Below are positions 24,413 through 33,636 of a DNA stretch of 46,572 bases, one piece after another (position 1 is the stretch's first letter; each line of letters opens with the position of its first letter). A program made the position numbers and the translations under genes. Where the stretch lies: NCBI GenBank assembly GCA_947503115.1, contig CANNCS010000016.1, positions 1 to 46,572 of the forward strand, read 5' to 3'. Source of the stretch: an uncultured Marivita sp. Lineage in GTDB: Bacteria > Pseudomonadota > Alphaproteobacteria > Rhodobacterales > Rhodobacteraceae. Under the pieces are notes generated by a model. It was not told where the DNA came from and ran no database searches. It saw only the letters and a program-made list of their open reading frames with translations.

Positions 24413-27400
24413 ATGGGTTTGCGGTTCTTTTCCGATAAAAATCGGCCAGTTCACATGGGGCCGTTTCCGCTCGAACGTGCGATACGCGGACCGATGCCGG
24501 ACCCGGCGTCGATTCCTCCGCATCTCGGCCTCAGCTTTCACCGCCCCGACAACCCCGCTTCAATCGTCAATGCGATGGGCGAATACCAGGCGATGATGGA
24601 TGCCATTCGCGACGGGTTCGTGAACAAGGTTAAGTCCACATGCCCAGATGATGTAACGGAACGCGCGAACCATTTGAAAGCGTTTGGATATTTCTCGGAT
24701 GCGACCATGGTGGGAATAGGCCCGTTAGTGCCCCAAGCCCACCTGCCTGAACCGCGTCTGAACCCAGACATCGACCGATTGTCCAACGATCTAAAAACCC
24801 GTCAAACCAAGACACTCGCGTCTGGCATCGACATGATCATGGCCGACCTGAAAGAGTCGATGGAGGCGCCACCCAGCACCATTGACGGTCATCACACCAC
24901 ACTGGTGTTCCTCTACGAAATACCCCGAGATCCCAAACCCCGCGAAACCGGGACTGACTGGATCACGGACGCACAAGCCCACCGCGCCTGCCTAAGGGCA
25001 ACCGAAACCGCTGTTGTAATCGCCAATTACATCCGCCTGTTGGGTTGGGACGCCAAAGCACATTCCGCCACCAGCACAGATGTTGACCTCAACACCTGCA
25101 CCGTTGCCGCCGGATTGGCCTCACTTCAAGACGGACAGCTGCGGAATCCTTGGCTGGGCGACCGCTTTGGCGTGGCAGTGGTTACGACAACCCTGGAACT
25201 TGCGCATGACGCGCCGCTGGCAACAACGCAGCCGACATCCCTGACTCAAGGCTTGGCGTGGAAGCTTGGCACAGCCTCGGCACGCTCTGGATTGAACACC
25301 AATCCGTTCGACAACCGCCGTTATGTAGATGGCCCACATCCGTTCGAGACCCTCAAACGGGTTGATGTGCCGACCACATACATCGATGAACTTAACGTCG
25401 CCCGAGTTCCAAAACGCACTGACATGTTTGCCCGTGCGCAGTTTGGCGACATGGGAAAAAAACTTCAGGACGGTGCAAAAGGCGGCTACTACGCTCGCAA
25501 AGCCGCACCCTCATCGGCGCAACGCCGGATGCTTGGCGCGTTTGTGCTTTTGCAAGACGGCCCGCCCTGCTCTGATCCGGTCACGCCGAACCCCAAAGCC
25601 CATGCCGATGCGATCAAGGCAACCGCGTACTGGCTGGGTGTCGATGCTCTTGGGATCAGTCGCTGCCCGGATTGGACGTGGTATAGTCACGATGCGCGCG
25701 GCGACGTGATTGATCCGCCGCACGATCAGGCGATCAGCATCATCATAGACCAAGGCTACGAGACCATGGACGGCGCATCCGGCGACGACTGGATCAGCGT
25801 GGCGCAATCCATGCGCGCCTATCTGCGATTTTCGCTTCTGGGCGGCGTGCTGGCCAAACAAATCCGCAATCTTGGATACAGTGCCAAGGCGCACACGGTC
25901 CTTGATGGCGAAGTGCTGCAACCGCCGCTGCTTCTGCTGTCTGGTTTGGGCGAGGTCAGCCGCATCGGTGAAGTGATCCTCAACCCGTTCCTTGGTCCGC
26001 GCCTCAAGTCCGGCGTCGTGACCACCGACATGCCGCTGGCGCATGACAAACCCATCGACTTCGGTCTGCAAACGTTCTGCGAAAGCTGCAACAAATGTGC
26101 CCGCGAATGCCCGTCGGGCGCGATCACGGCCGGACCAAAATTGATGTTCAATGGCTACGAGATCTGGAAATCCGACAGCCAGAAGTGCGCCACCTACCGC
26201 ATCACCACTGAGGGCGGCGCGATGTGCGGGCGCTGCATGAAAACCTGCCCGTGGAACCTTGAAGGGTTGTTTGCCGAAAAGCCGTTCCGCTGGGCGGCAA
26301 TGACCCTACCACAAGCGGCCCCGCTGTTGGCCAAACTGGACGACGCAGCCGGGCGCGGCGGGCTGAACCCTGCCAAGAAATGGTGGTGGGATCTGGAGTT
26401 GCAGGACAACGGCAGCTATGCGCCCACCAACCATCCGGTGAACGCGCGTGATCTGCAAAAAGAGCTCGACCTGAAATACGAGGACCAGACGCTTGCCGTC
26501 TACCCTGCCCCGCTTGCTCCGCACCCCTACCCATACCCTGACCCGATGGACCGCGAGGCCGGGATTGACGCCTATACCAAGATGGTCAGCGCGGACGAAC
26601 ACAAGACGCGGCTGGCTAGGGGCGACACATCTCACCTTCACCGACCCAAGGACACCACGGAAAGCCCAGTGGTGCCCGTGGTGGTTAGCAAGGTCGAAAA
26701 GATGTCGCCCTCGGTCACCAAATACGAATTCCGCCACGTCGACGGGCATGACCTTCCAGAATGGACCGCGGGCGGGCATCTGGATCTGGTCGTGGCACCG
26801 GAATTCTTACGCCAATACTCTATGTCCGGCGATCCCGCAGATCGGTCCGTCTACCAAATCGGCGTGCTACGCGAGGATCAGGGGCGTGGTGGTTCAGCAC
26901 TGCTGCATCGCATCTTTGCCGAAGGGCGAAGGGTCTTTGTGTCGAAACCCATCAATCATTTCCCACTGGTTGAAGACGCGACATTCACATGGCTCATGGG
27001 CGGTGGCATCGGCGTCACCCCGATGATTGCCATGGCGCATCGCTTGAACGCTTTGGGGCGGCCCTTTGCGTTGCATTATTCGCTCAAGACACGCGCCGAG
27101 GCCGGGTATCTTGACGATCTAGCCAATGTGCCGTGGGCCGACAAAGTGCATATCCATATCAGCGATGAAGGCGCGCGCGCCGATCTGAACGCGCTGATAA
27201 CGGACTACAAGGACGGTCAGCACATCTACACCTGCGGCCCTGATCTTTACATGAACTCTGTAATGGAAGTCGCTGAACAAAAACGCTTTCCAGACGAAGC
27301 GAAACATCTGGAATACTTTGCCGTGCCGGAATTGCCCGAGTACGAAAACCACCCATTCACGCTCAACCTAACCGACGGACGCAGCTTCCATGTGCCCGCC

Positions 27401-27613
27401 GATAAGACGGCTACAGACGTGCTGAACGAAAACGGGGTGTCGGTGGATGTGAAGTGCTCGGACGGGATCTGCGGTGTGTGCAAAGCGCGGATCGTCAGTG
27501 GCGCGGTCGAGCATCGGGATTTTGTCCTGTCCAAAGCGCAACGCACTGACCAGATCATCCTGTGCCAATCGCGTGCCGCCGAGCCGGATGGAGAGATCAC
27601 GATCGACTTGTAA
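24413..27613 (+). CDS. Self-sufficient reductive dehalogenase (RdhA-reductase fusion, BhbA/NpRdhA type)
   Basis: A 1066-residue fusion. Residues 1 to about 690 form a cobalamin-dependent reductive dehalogenase, with two [4Fe-4S] clusters from C556/C559/C562/C566 (CESCNKCARECP) and C592/C605/C608/C612 (CGRCMKTCP). Residues about 700-960 are a flavin/NAD(P)H reductase (RQYSMS, MGGGIGVTPM, YTCGPDLYM), and 975-1066 a [2Fe-2S] ferredoxin with C1015, C1020, C1023 and C1051. Y424 and K482 may match the catalytic Tyr426/Lys488 of NpRdhA; an alignment is needed. There is no twin-arginine signal and no RdhB anchor gene, so it is cytosolic and catabolic, not respiratory. The start has GGGAGGA at 24402-24408. 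Family members debrominate or dechlorinate halophenols aerobically; the substrate here is unknown. Confidence 0.9.
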   Translation: MGLRFFSDKNRPVHMGPFPLERAIRGPMPDPASIPPHLGLSFHRPDNPASIVNAMGEYQAMMDAIRDGFVNKVKSTCPDDVTERANHLKAFGYFSDATMVGIGPLVPQAHLPEPRLNPDIDRLSNDLKTRQTKTLASGIDMIMADLKESMEAPPSTIDGHHTTLVFLYEIPRDPKPRETGTDWITDAQAHRACLRATETAVVIANYIRLLGWDAKAHSATSTDVDLNTCTVAAGLASLQDGQLRNPWLGDRFGVAVVTTTLELAHDAPLATTQPTSLTQGLAWKLGTASARSGLNTNPFDNRRYVDGPHPFETLKRVDVPTTYIDELNVARVPKRTDMFARAQFGDMGKKLQDGAKGGYYARKAAPSSAQRRMLGAFVLLQDGPPCSDPVTPNPKAHADAIKATAYWLGVDALGISRCPDWTWYSHDARGDVIDPPHDQAISIIIDQGYETMDGASGDDWISVAQSMRAYLRFSLLGGVLAKQIRNLGYSAKAHTVLDGEVLQPPLLLLSGLGEVSRIGEVILNPFLGPRLKSGVVTTDMPLAHDKPIDFGLQTFCESCNKCARECPSGAITAGPKLMFNGYEIWKSDSQKCATYRITTEGGAMCGRCMKTCPWNLEGLFAEKPFRWAAMTLPQAAPLLAKLDDAAGRGGLNPAKKWWWDLELQDNGSYAPTNHPVNARDLQKELDLKYEDQTLAVYPAPLAPHPYPYPDPMDREAGIDAYTKMVSADEHKTRLARGDTSHLHRPKDTTESPVVPVVVSKVEKMSPSVTKYEFRHVDGHDLPEWTAGGHLDLVVAPEFLRQYSMSGDPADRSVYQIGVLREDQGRGGSALLHRIFAEGRRVFVSKPINHFPLVEDATFTWLMGGGIGVTPMIAMAHRLNALGRPFALHYSLKTRAEAGYLDDLANVPWADKVHIHISDEGARADLNALITDYKDGQHIYTCGPDLYMNSVMEVAEQKRFPDEAKHLEYFAVPELPEYENHPFTLNLTDGRSFHVPADKTATDVLNENGVSVDVKCSDGICGVCKARIVSGAVEHRDFVLSKAQRTDQIILCQSRAAEPDGEITIDL

Positions 27614-27651
27614 GCGATTGAAACAAAATACATTAATTTACAAATCCCTTC

Positions 27652-27695
27652 AAAGATTTTGGCTGCGCGACCCCCTAAAGGATCGCGCAATCTTT
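27652..27695. terminator. Bipartite hairpin between rdhA-type gene and EF-hand gene
   Basis: A 7-bp GC-rich stem (TGCGCGA at 27664-27670 against 27683-27689, 12-base loop) is flanked by an outer 6-bp stem (AAAGAT at 27652-27657 against 27690-27695) with a one-sided bulge. It lies 38 bases after the dehalogenase stop and touches the stop of the converging EF-hand gene. It could end both transcripts; T-tracts are short. Confidence 0.6.
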
Positions 27696-27697
27696 CA

Positions 27698-27949
27698 TCA
27701 GCTGTCGGCTTCGGGCATCAACCCTTCGGTCTGCGCTACCGCCAGCTCATCAGCGTTGATAAGTCCGTCGCCATCAGCATCCACCGCCAAGAACGTGTCT
27801 GTTGTCACTTCCGGAAGGATGGCCTGCACCTCTTCAAAAGACAGCATACCATCCTGATTGGCATCAGCGGCCATGTAGTCGGCGGCGACTGCCGCCATAG
27901 GCAGGGTGATCAGGCTTGCTGCGATCAATCGGGTCAATGTCAGTTTCAT
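27698..27949 (-). CDS. Secreted EF-hand calcium-binding protein
   Basis: An 83-residue protein with a Sec signal peptide (hydrophobic residues 6-22, cleavage probably after VAA). Two EF-hand loops follow: D29-N31-D33-M35-S37-E40 and D57-D59-D61-L63-N65-E68. Both have the standard ligand pattern, so calcium binding in the periplasm is likely. The ATG at 27949 is chosen because GGGAG precedes it and a complete signal peptide results. It is divergent from a small ECF sigma factor across 225 bases, an arrangement that may mean sigma-controlled expression. I cannot name a specific function. Confidence 0.82.
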   Translation of the reverse strand: MKLTLTRLIAASLITLPMAAVAADYMAADANQDGMLSFEEVQAILPEVTTDTFLAVDADGDGLINADELAVAQTEGLMPEADS

Positions 27950-28174
27950 TTTGGTCTCCCATTCGGCCATGTTGATGAAGCACCGCGTTTTGCGGCCTTC
28001 ACGAGGTATGAGTACGAAACCGGTGCTGGCGTCCCGCCCCCCCAGCGCTGCGGCACAGTCCTGCTCAAACTCGCCCACGAACTGCGCAATCCGCCGCGCA
28101 AAACAAGCCGCGTTTTGCCATCGGCGGAATCCCCCGGGATGGTCGGGGATTTTCACGCTGTCATAACTTTCAGT

Positions 28175-28633
28175 ATGGACACATTTCACCTCATCCGCCT
28201 GCGTGCGCGCGCCCGCCGCCTGACACGCAGCCCCCAGGATGCCGAGGATCTTTGCCACGAGGTCTGTCTGGCGGTTTTGGAACAAGAGAAATCAGGCGCG
28301 CGGATCACGCGCCCCTTACCATATATGATGACTGCCCTGCGCCATGCCGCAGCTGCGCGATCCCGTAGAACGGTCCGTGAAACGCTGATTCAGGAGGAGC
28401 ACGAACCACAGGTCGCGGATGCGGAGCTGGCTTGTCTATGTTCCCAGGTTTTGGCGCGCATGGAGTCTCTGCCTGCCCCAGACCGCGCCCTGTTGCGGCG
28501 CGTGGCTTTTGAGGGACTCACCCCGTCAGAGCTTGCAGAAGAAATGGACGTGCCCGTCGGTACAATCATGTCCCGCCTCGCCCGCGCCCGTGCGCGGCTC
28601 CGCAAGGCGGTGGGGATCGCATCGGTGTTCTGA
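28175..28633 (+). CDS. ECF-type RNA polymerase sigma factor
   Basis: A 152-residue small sigma factor. Region 2 is compact (LTRSPQDAEDLCHEVCLAVLEQE, residues about 15-40). Region 4 has the helix-turn-helix LTPSELAEEMDVPVGTIMSRLARARARL near residues 115-145. It is slightly shorter than most ECF factors because the N-terminal part of region 2 is trimmed; an upstream non-ATG start is possible since the frame stays open to the left. No anti-sigma gene is adjacent. The divergent EF-hand gene is the obvious candidate target. No -35 GGAAC-type motif with correct spacing was found in the 225-base gap. Confidence 0.82.
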   Translation: MDTFHLIRLRARARRLTRSPQDAEDLCHEVCLAVLEQEKSGARITRPLPYMMTALRHAAAARSRRTVRETLIQEEHEPQVADAELACLCSQVLARMESLPAPDRALLRRVAFEGLTPSELAEEMDVPVGTIMSRLARARARLRKAVGIASVF

Positions 28634-28683
28634 TTGGGCTCGGCCTCTGATCTTCTCCAAGGCAGTTTAAGATACAGAAAGTT

Positions 28684-28715
28684 AACAAAAAAAGGGGGCC
28701 GCAGTGGCCCCCTTT
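28684..28715 (-). terminator. Rho-independent terminator of nrdJ
   Basis: A perfect 10-bp stem (28691-28700 against 28706-28715; core GGGGGCC/GGCCCCC) has a 5-base loop. Read on the minus strand, it is followed by seven or more T's (28687-28693 are all A on the plus strand). It lies 107 bases after the nrdJ stop and could also stop the sigma-factor transcript from the other side. Confidence 0.88.
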
Positions 28716-28822
28716 GTAGTTTCGCTCGTCAAGCTCTCAAGTTGTACACCGCTCGGAATAATCTTGCCTGCGGCCCGACGCGCGTCAGAGGCGGGCGCAC
28801 CCGCCCCGTGACTGGTTAGGGC

Positions 28823-31800
28823 TTAGCTACAGCCCGATGTCGCGCCACATGTGTTGCACTTCATGCAGGTGCCATTACGCACCAGCGTGTAGTTACCGCA
28901 GTCGCCACAAGCTTCGCCTTCGTAGCCCTGCATCTTCGCCCGTGTGACCGCCGTCATAGCAGGCACCGACGCGCTGGACTTGGCAGTTGCCACCGCGGTT
29001 GCGACGCCGCCCGTTTCCGGCACCAGCGTGTTCAATGCAGCAACCGCATCAACACTACCGCCAAAGGCTGCGCCCCCGTTTTGGCCGCCTTGCAGAACGA
29101 TCAGTTCCTGCGGCAGACGCTTGCGAAGATAGCCGGTAGAGCTGATCTGCTTGAGCACTTCAAGCGACCGCGAGGCTGCCGTATCCGAGAGTTCCTTGAC
29201 GTTGGACACTCCCTCTTCTTCACCGCGACCAAGATCATCAAAGGACGCGCCTTCCGGCTTTACATGCGCCAGATCGGTACGGTCGAGATAGGACACAGCC
29301 AGTTCGCGGAAGATGTAGTCAAGGATCGAGGTCGCGTTCTTGATGCTGTCATTGCCCTGAACCATGCCCGCTGGTTCGAACTTGGTGAAGGTGAATGCAT
29401 CGACGAACTCTTCCAGCGGCACACCGTATTGAAGACCAACCGACACCGCGATGGCGAAGTTGTTCATCATAGCGCGGAAGCCCGCACCTTCCTTGTGCAT
29501 ATCGATGAAGATCTCGCCAAGCGATCCGTCCTGATATTCGCCTGTCCGCAGATAGACCTTGTGACCGCCGACAACCGCCTTTTGAGTATAGCCTTTGCGG
29601 CGCTCCGGCATCTTTTCCCGGTGCGACTTCTGGATTTCCTTGATAATCACCTTTTCGACGATCTTCTCGGCCAGCACTTGTGCCTTTTCGGGCATGGTCC
29701 CGGATTCCAACGTCTCGGCCGCGTCTTCGTCATCTTCGACCAGTGCCGCAGCCAATGGCTGGGACAGTTTTGAGCCATCACGGTAAAGCGCATTGGCTTT
29801 GGTGCCCAAGGACCAGCTTAGTTCATAGGCCTTCTGGCAATCCTCAATGGTCGCATCGTTCGGCATGTTGATCGTCTTCGAGATCGCGCCAGAGATGAAG
29901 GATTGTGCCGCCGCCATCATTGTGATGTGCGATTGCACTGACAGGAAGCGCTTGCCCTTCTTGCCGCACGGGTTGGCGCAGTCGAAGACCGAGTAGTGTT
30001 CGACCTTGAGATGCGGCGCACCTTCTAGTGTCATCGTCCCGCAGACATGGTCGTTCGCGGCGTCGATTTCCGACTTGGTGTAGCCTAGGCTACGCAGCAG
30101 GTCGAAGGTCGGGTCGGTCAGCTTTTCGGCAGGAATACCGAGTACTTCGCGGCAGAACTCTTCGCCCAGTGTCCATTGGTTGAACACAAAGCGGATGTCG
30201 AAGGCCGAGGCCAGAGCTTTGTCGACCTTTTCAAGCTGTGCCGGACCAAAGCCGTGACCCGCAAGTGAGGTATGGTTGATGCCCGGCCCATTCCCGATTG
30301 TTCCGTGTCCAACGGCATAGGACACGATCTCTTCGATCTGCGCACTGCCATAGCCAAGCTTTTCGAGCGCGGCCGGAACCGACTGGTTGATGATCTTAAA
30401 GTAACCGCCACCGGCGAGCTTTTTGAACTTCACCAGAGCAAAGTCCGGCTCAATGCCAGTCGTGTCGCAATCCATGACCAGACCGATTGTGCCCGTGGGC
30501 GCGATAACCGTGGCTTGCGCATTGCGGTAGCCATGCTTTTCGCCAAGGCGCAGCGCTTCATCCCAGCTTGCAATCGCCAGATCGACCAGTCGGCTGTCTG
30601 GGCAATTGGCGTGATCAAGAGCAACAGGCTTAACAGACAGGCCTTCATAGCCATCCGTCGCACCATACGCCGCGTTGCGGTGGTTGCGGATCACGCGGAG
30701 CATATGATCAGCGTTCTTCTTGTAGCCCGGGAACGAACCCAACTCTCCGGCGATTTCAGCCGATGTGGCGTAGGACACGCCCGTCATAACAGCCGTCAAA
30801 GCACCGCAGAGTGCGCGACCCTCGTCACTGTCATAGCTGAAACCGAGGTTCATCAGCAGGCCGCCGATGTTGGCATAGCCCAGACCCAGCGTACGGAAGT
30901 CATAGGACCGCTGGGCGATTTCCTTGGACGGGAACTGCGCCATCATAACCGAGATTTCCAGCGTCAACGTCCACAGACGGGTGGCGTGCATGTAGTCTTC
31001 TGACTGGAACTCACCGTCCTTGAGGAATGTCAGCAGGTTCATCGACGCGAGGTTACACGCTGTGTCGTCAAGGAACATGTATTCCGAGCACGGGTTCGAG
31101 CCGCGAATTTCGCCATCCGCCGGGCACGTGTGCCACTCGTTGACAGTATCATGGAACTGGATGCCCGGATCAGCACAAGCCCATGCGGCGTGGCCTACAT
31201 CCTCCCACAGGTCGCGCGCCTTGATCGTTTTGGCGACGCTGCCATCGGTGCGGCGGATCAGTTCCCAATCGGCGTCATCCTTGACGGCTTTGAGGAACGC
31301 ATTCGTGACGCGGATGGAGTTGTTCGAATTCTGGCCCGAGACACTCGCATACGCCTCAGAGTCCCAATCGGTGTCATAAGTCGGGAATTCGATCGACGCA
31401 TAGCCTTGCCGTGCGTAATCCAGCACGCGCTTGATATAGGTCTCGGGGATCATCACGCCCTTCGCGGCGCGCACTGCATCTTTCAATGCACTGTTTTTCT
31501 TGGGATCGTAGGCATCTTCTTCCAGACCGTCCCACGTACTGATCGCGTTGAAGATCGCGTTGAGCATTTTCTCGTGCATCTTCGAGCCGGCGACGATGCT
31601 TGCGACCTTCTGCTCTTCCTTGACCTTCCAATTGATGAATTCTTCGATATCCGGGTGGTCGGCATCACAGATCACCATCTTGGCCGCGCGACGTGTGGTG
31701 CCGCCCGACTTAATCGCACCAGCTGCGCGGTCACCGATCTTGAGGAAACCCATTAAGCCAGACGATTTGCCGCCACCTGACAGTGGTTCATTGGCCGCGC

Positions 31801-32494
31801 GGAGCGAGGAGAAGTTGGTGCCAGTGCCCGAGCCATACTTGAACAGACGCGCCTCGCGGACCCAAAGGTCCATGATCCCACCATCGCCGACCAGATCGTC
31901 TGCCACGGACTGGATGAAACACGCGTGGGGCTGCGGGTGTTCATAAGCGGAGGAAGACTTGGTGAGCTCACCTGTCTTGTAATCCACGTAGAAGTGGCCC
32001 TGGCTTGGGCCGTCGATGCCATAAGCCCAGTGAAGACCGGTGTTGAACCACTGGGGGCTATTTGGCGCGGCTTTCTGCGTAGCCAGCATAAAGCGCATCT
32101 CGTCGTAATAGGCCTGCGCGTCTTCTTCGGTTGTAAAGTAACCGCCCTTCCAGCCCCAATAGGCCCACGCACCCGCCAGACGGTCAAAAACCTGCTTGGA
32201 AGACGCTTCACCGGTACGAGGCGTGTCTTCCTCAGCGGGAACCGAACGCCACAGGAAGCTTGGCACGTTCTTTTCTTTTACCTTCTTCAACGAAACCGGA
32301 ACGCCGGCCTTGCGAAAGTACTTTTGTGCGATGACATCGCTGGCAACCTGGCTCCAGCTTGACGGAACCTCTACGTTGTCCAGTTTGAAAACCACGGACC
32401 CGTCAGGATTCCGAATCTCCGAGGTGGTCGAAACGAAGTCGATCCCCGCGTATGCGTCCTGCCCAGTCTTCGTAAACTTTCTTTCGATTTTCAT
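28823..32494 (-). CDS. nrdJ: Vitamin B12-dependent ribonucleotide reductase (class II)
   Basis: A 1223-residue adenosylcobalamin-dependent ribonucleotide reductase, full length for the alphaproteobacterial NrdJ. It makes deoxyribonucleotides without oxygen or a tyrosyl radical subunit. The active-site NPCSE motif with following [11 protein letters not shown] is present in the middle of the protein; [19 protein letters not shown] lies earlier. The C-terminus is a cysteine-rich zinc-ribbon-like segment (CGDCGNYTL...[14 protein letters not shown]) that probably includes the redox-active shuttle cysteines. The upstream 525-base region carries a NrdR-like box and DnaA boxes. No nrdAB or nrdE genes are in the window, so this may be the main reductase of the cell. 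Confidence 0.96.
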   Translation of the reverse strand: MKIERKFTKTGQDAYAGIDFVSTTSEIRNPDGSVVFKLDNVEVPSSWSQVASDVIAQKYFRKAGVPVSLKKVKEKNVPSFLWRSVPAEEDTPRTGEASSKQVFDRLAGAWAYWGWKGGYFTTEEDAQAYYDEMRFMLATQKAAPNSPQWFNTGLHWAYGIDGPSQGHFYVDYKTGELTKSSSAYEHPQPHACFIQSVADDLVGDGGIMDLWVREARLFKYGSGTGTNFSSLRAANEPLSGGGKSSGLMGFLKIGDRAAGAIKSGGTTRRAAKMVICDADHPDIEEFINWKVKEEQKVASIVAGSKMHEKMLNAIFNAISTWDGLEEDAYDPKKNSALKDAVRAAKGVMIPETYIKRVLDYARQGYASIEFPTYDTDWDSEAYASVSGQNSNNSIRVTNAFLKAVKDDADWELIRRTDGSVAKTIKARDLWEDVGHAAWACADPGIQFHDTVNEWHTCPADGEIRGSNPCSEYMFLDDTACNLASMNLLTFLKDGEFQSEDYMHATRLWTLTLEISVMMAQFPSKEIAQRSYDFRTLGLGYANIGGLLMNLGFSYDSDEGRALCGALTAVMTGVSYATSAEIAGELGSFPGYKKNADHMLRVIRNHRNAAYGATDGYEGLSVKPVALDHANCPDSRLVDLAIASWDEALRLGEKHGYRNAQATVIAPTGTIGLVMDCDTTGIEPDFALVKFKKLAGGGYFKIINQSVPAALEKLGYGSAQIEEIVSYAVGHGTIGNGPGINHTSLAGHGFGPAQLEKVDKALASAFDIRFVFNQWTLGEEFCREVLGIPAEKLTDPTFDLLRSLGYTKSEIDAANDHVCGTMTLEGAPHLKVEHYSVFDCANPCGKKGKRFLSVQSHITMMAAAQSFISGAISKTINMPNDATIEDCQKAYELSWSLGTKANALYRDGSKLSQPLAAALVEDDEDAAETLESGTMPEKAQVLAEKIVEKVIIKEIQKSHREKMPERRKGYTQKAVVGGHKVYLRTGEYQDGSLGEIFIDMHKEGAGFRAMMNNFAIAVSVGLQYGVPLEEFVDAFTFTKFEPAGMVQGNDSIKNATSILDYIFRELAVSYLDRTDLAHVKPEGASFDDLGRGEEEGVSNVKELSDTAASRSLEVLKQISSTGYLRKRLPQELIVLQGGQNGGAAFGGSVDAVAALNTLVPETGGVATAVATAKSSASVPAMTAVTRAKMQGYEGEACGDCGNYTLVRNGTCMKCNTCGATSGCS

Positions 32495-32639
32495 CGCACC
32501 GGTCTCTTTTGTCTATGTCTACCCCAATGGCCCCGAGAGGCCGCGATAGGCACGAGTTTTCCGGGCCCGCGCGTCGTTCGCACGGGCAAAGCGCCTCAAA
32601 AGCTGTTATCCGGTATTCCCGTCCCTGTTGTCGGCTCAG

Positions 32640-32655
32640 ACACTATATGTTTTGT
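32640..32655. promoter_or_regulatory. NrdR-like box upstream of nrdJ
   Basis: ACACTATATGTTTTGT matches 14 of 16 positions of the NrdR consensus (ACAC-W-ATAT-M-T-W-GTGT, from memory). NrdR represses ribonucleotide reductase genes from paired boxes about 31 bases apart. A sequence starting at 32671 is at exactly that spacing but matches poorly. Read on the minus strand, the box includes TATAGT, which could be the -10 element of the nrdJ promoter. Confidence 0.65.
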
Positions 32656-32776
32656 TGATCGAACCGACCCGCACAAATTGGCGGAAATACCCGAGAGTCG
32701 TCAACACGTTTTTTACACTTTTTGTCATACATTTTGGGTTGACCCACCCAGAAGACACAACGGGTAGCGATTCAAC

Positions 32777-32850
32777 TGTGGATCACCCATGTATAGCCCT
32801 GTGGATAACTCGACCTGCAAAAAGTCAATGGTCCCAGAAAGTTATCCACA
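32777..32850. promoter_or_regulatory. DnaA-box cluster upstream of nrdJ
   Basis: Two perfect DnaA boxes are visible: TGTGGATAA at 32800-32808 and TTATCCACA at 32842-32850, in opposite orientation. A third with one mismatch, TGTGGATCA, is at 32777-32785. They lie 280-350 bases upstream of the nrdJ start. DnaA is known to regulate nrdAB in Escherichia coli; a similar link to replication is plausible here. Confidence 0.75.
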
Positions 32851-33019
32851 GGCATTTATTGCATGGATCAAGGGCCTCAAACTCGGGGCCTGCGCACCAA
32901 AGGTCGTCGCAACCGAATCTCATCCTGTGATCCCTGTGGCAGAGATCCCACGGACAAGTCCATCAAGCCAGAACCCAGTCAGTAACCGGGCTTAAGCTTT
33001 ATCCAGCAGATTTTTGAAA

Positions 33020-33096
33020 TGGTCGGGACGGCAAGATTCGAACTTGCGACCTACGGTACCCAAAACCGTCGCGCTACCAGGCTGCGCTACGCCCCG
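33020..33096 (-). tRNA. tRNA-Pro (anticodon TGG)
   Basis: Read on the minus strand, a 77-base cloverleaf with encoded CCA (33020-33022). The acceptor stem is CGGGGCG paired with CGTCCCG, with one G-T pair. The anticodon stem is ACGGT/ACCGT around loop TTTGGGT, giving anticodon TGG (complement of 33060-33062). The T-arm is GCAAG-TTCGAAT-CTTGC. All stems close. Confidence 0.95.
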
Positions 33097-33156
33097 ACTG
33101 AGGCGTCGTTTATCGACCAACGTCTGATTTGGAAAGCAGTTTTTTCAGACAATCGT

Positions 33157-33636
33157 TCAGGACGCGCAGGACCACACCGCAACCTCATCAGGAATTGCGG
33201 GATGCCGCATCTCACTACCCACGCCGATCCCCAAGCGATCGGCCATCCCGCCGTTGATTTCGAGTACAAACTGAATGTTAGCCCCACCGGGAATTCCCGT
33301 GAGATCGCCAGGAATCGCATTCTCATGAACCCGTTGCACGACACCTGCGCCATCGGCAAACACCATATCCAAAGGTATGAGTGTATTTTTCATCCAGAAC
33401 GACACTGTCTGCTCTCGTTCGTAAACAAACAGCATGCCCGTCATGGTCGGCATATCATCCACAAACATGAGCCCACGGCTGCGCTGATCCGGTGTGTCAG
33501 CCACGTCGACGGCGAACTGGGCATTACCCCAATCACCTCGCAGAAATATCAGGTCTTCCTTACAAGGCGCATCTGCCGCAAAGGCGGATGACGCCATACA
33601 AGAAAAAATAATGCTTAGGACAGACCACTTTCCCAC
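33157..33636 (-). CDS. DUF192 family secreted protein
   Basis: A 159-residue protein with an N-terminal signal peptide (residues 1-20, ending SSAFA-AD) and the DUF192 domain after it. Family features are DTPDQRSRGLMF near residue 48, TVSFWMKNTLIPLDMVF near 77 and ALEINGG-like FVLEINGGMADR near 122. The fold is known but the function is not; extracytoplasmic localisation is likely. The start is a GTG at 33636 that overlaps the 3' end of the cold-shock gene by 22 bases; the ATG at codon 14 would remove the signal peptide. It is co-transcribed with the cold-shock-domain gene. Confidence 0.87.
   Translation of the reverse strand: MGKWSVLSIIFSCMASSAFAADAPCKEDLIFLRGDWGNAQFAVDVADTPDQRSRGLMFVDDMPTMTGMLFVYEREQTVSFWMKNTLIPLDMVFADGAGVVQRVHENAIPGDLTGIPGGANIQFVLEINGGMADRLGIGVGSEMRHPAIPDEVAVWSCAS

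Larger units (their letters stand above)
32495..33019. other. 525-base gene-free region upstream of nrdJ
   Basis: I find no convincing gene here; short frames lack ribosome sites and family features. The region contains the nrdJ leader (minus strand), a NrdR-like box at 32640-32655, an AT-rich stretch at about 32700-32735, three DnaA-type boxes between 32777 and 32850, and CcrM-type GANTC sites at 32769-32773 and within 32905-32925. Its right end holds the 3' flank of the leftward tRNA-Pro gene. It is probably the nrdJ control region; an origin-like role is a remote alternative. Confidence 0.6.

Noticed and set aside
27950-28285. Long upstream extension of the EF-hand gene
   Set aside because: The extension overlaps the sigma-factor gene, has no conserved features and would bury the signal peptide; a good ribosome site precedes 27949.
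32495-32640. Cobalamin riboswitch in the nrdJ leader
   Set aside because: No B12-box-like motif or matching fold was recognised in the leader.
32640-32850. Chromosomal replication origin
   Set aside because: Only two perfect DnaA boxes and one imperfect one, and no origin-typical neighbours; nrdJ regulation is simpler. A GC-skew plot would decide.
32628-32995. Short open frames in the nrdJ upstream region
   Set aside because: No ribosome site, no family similarity and odd composition; the region is better explained as regulatory.
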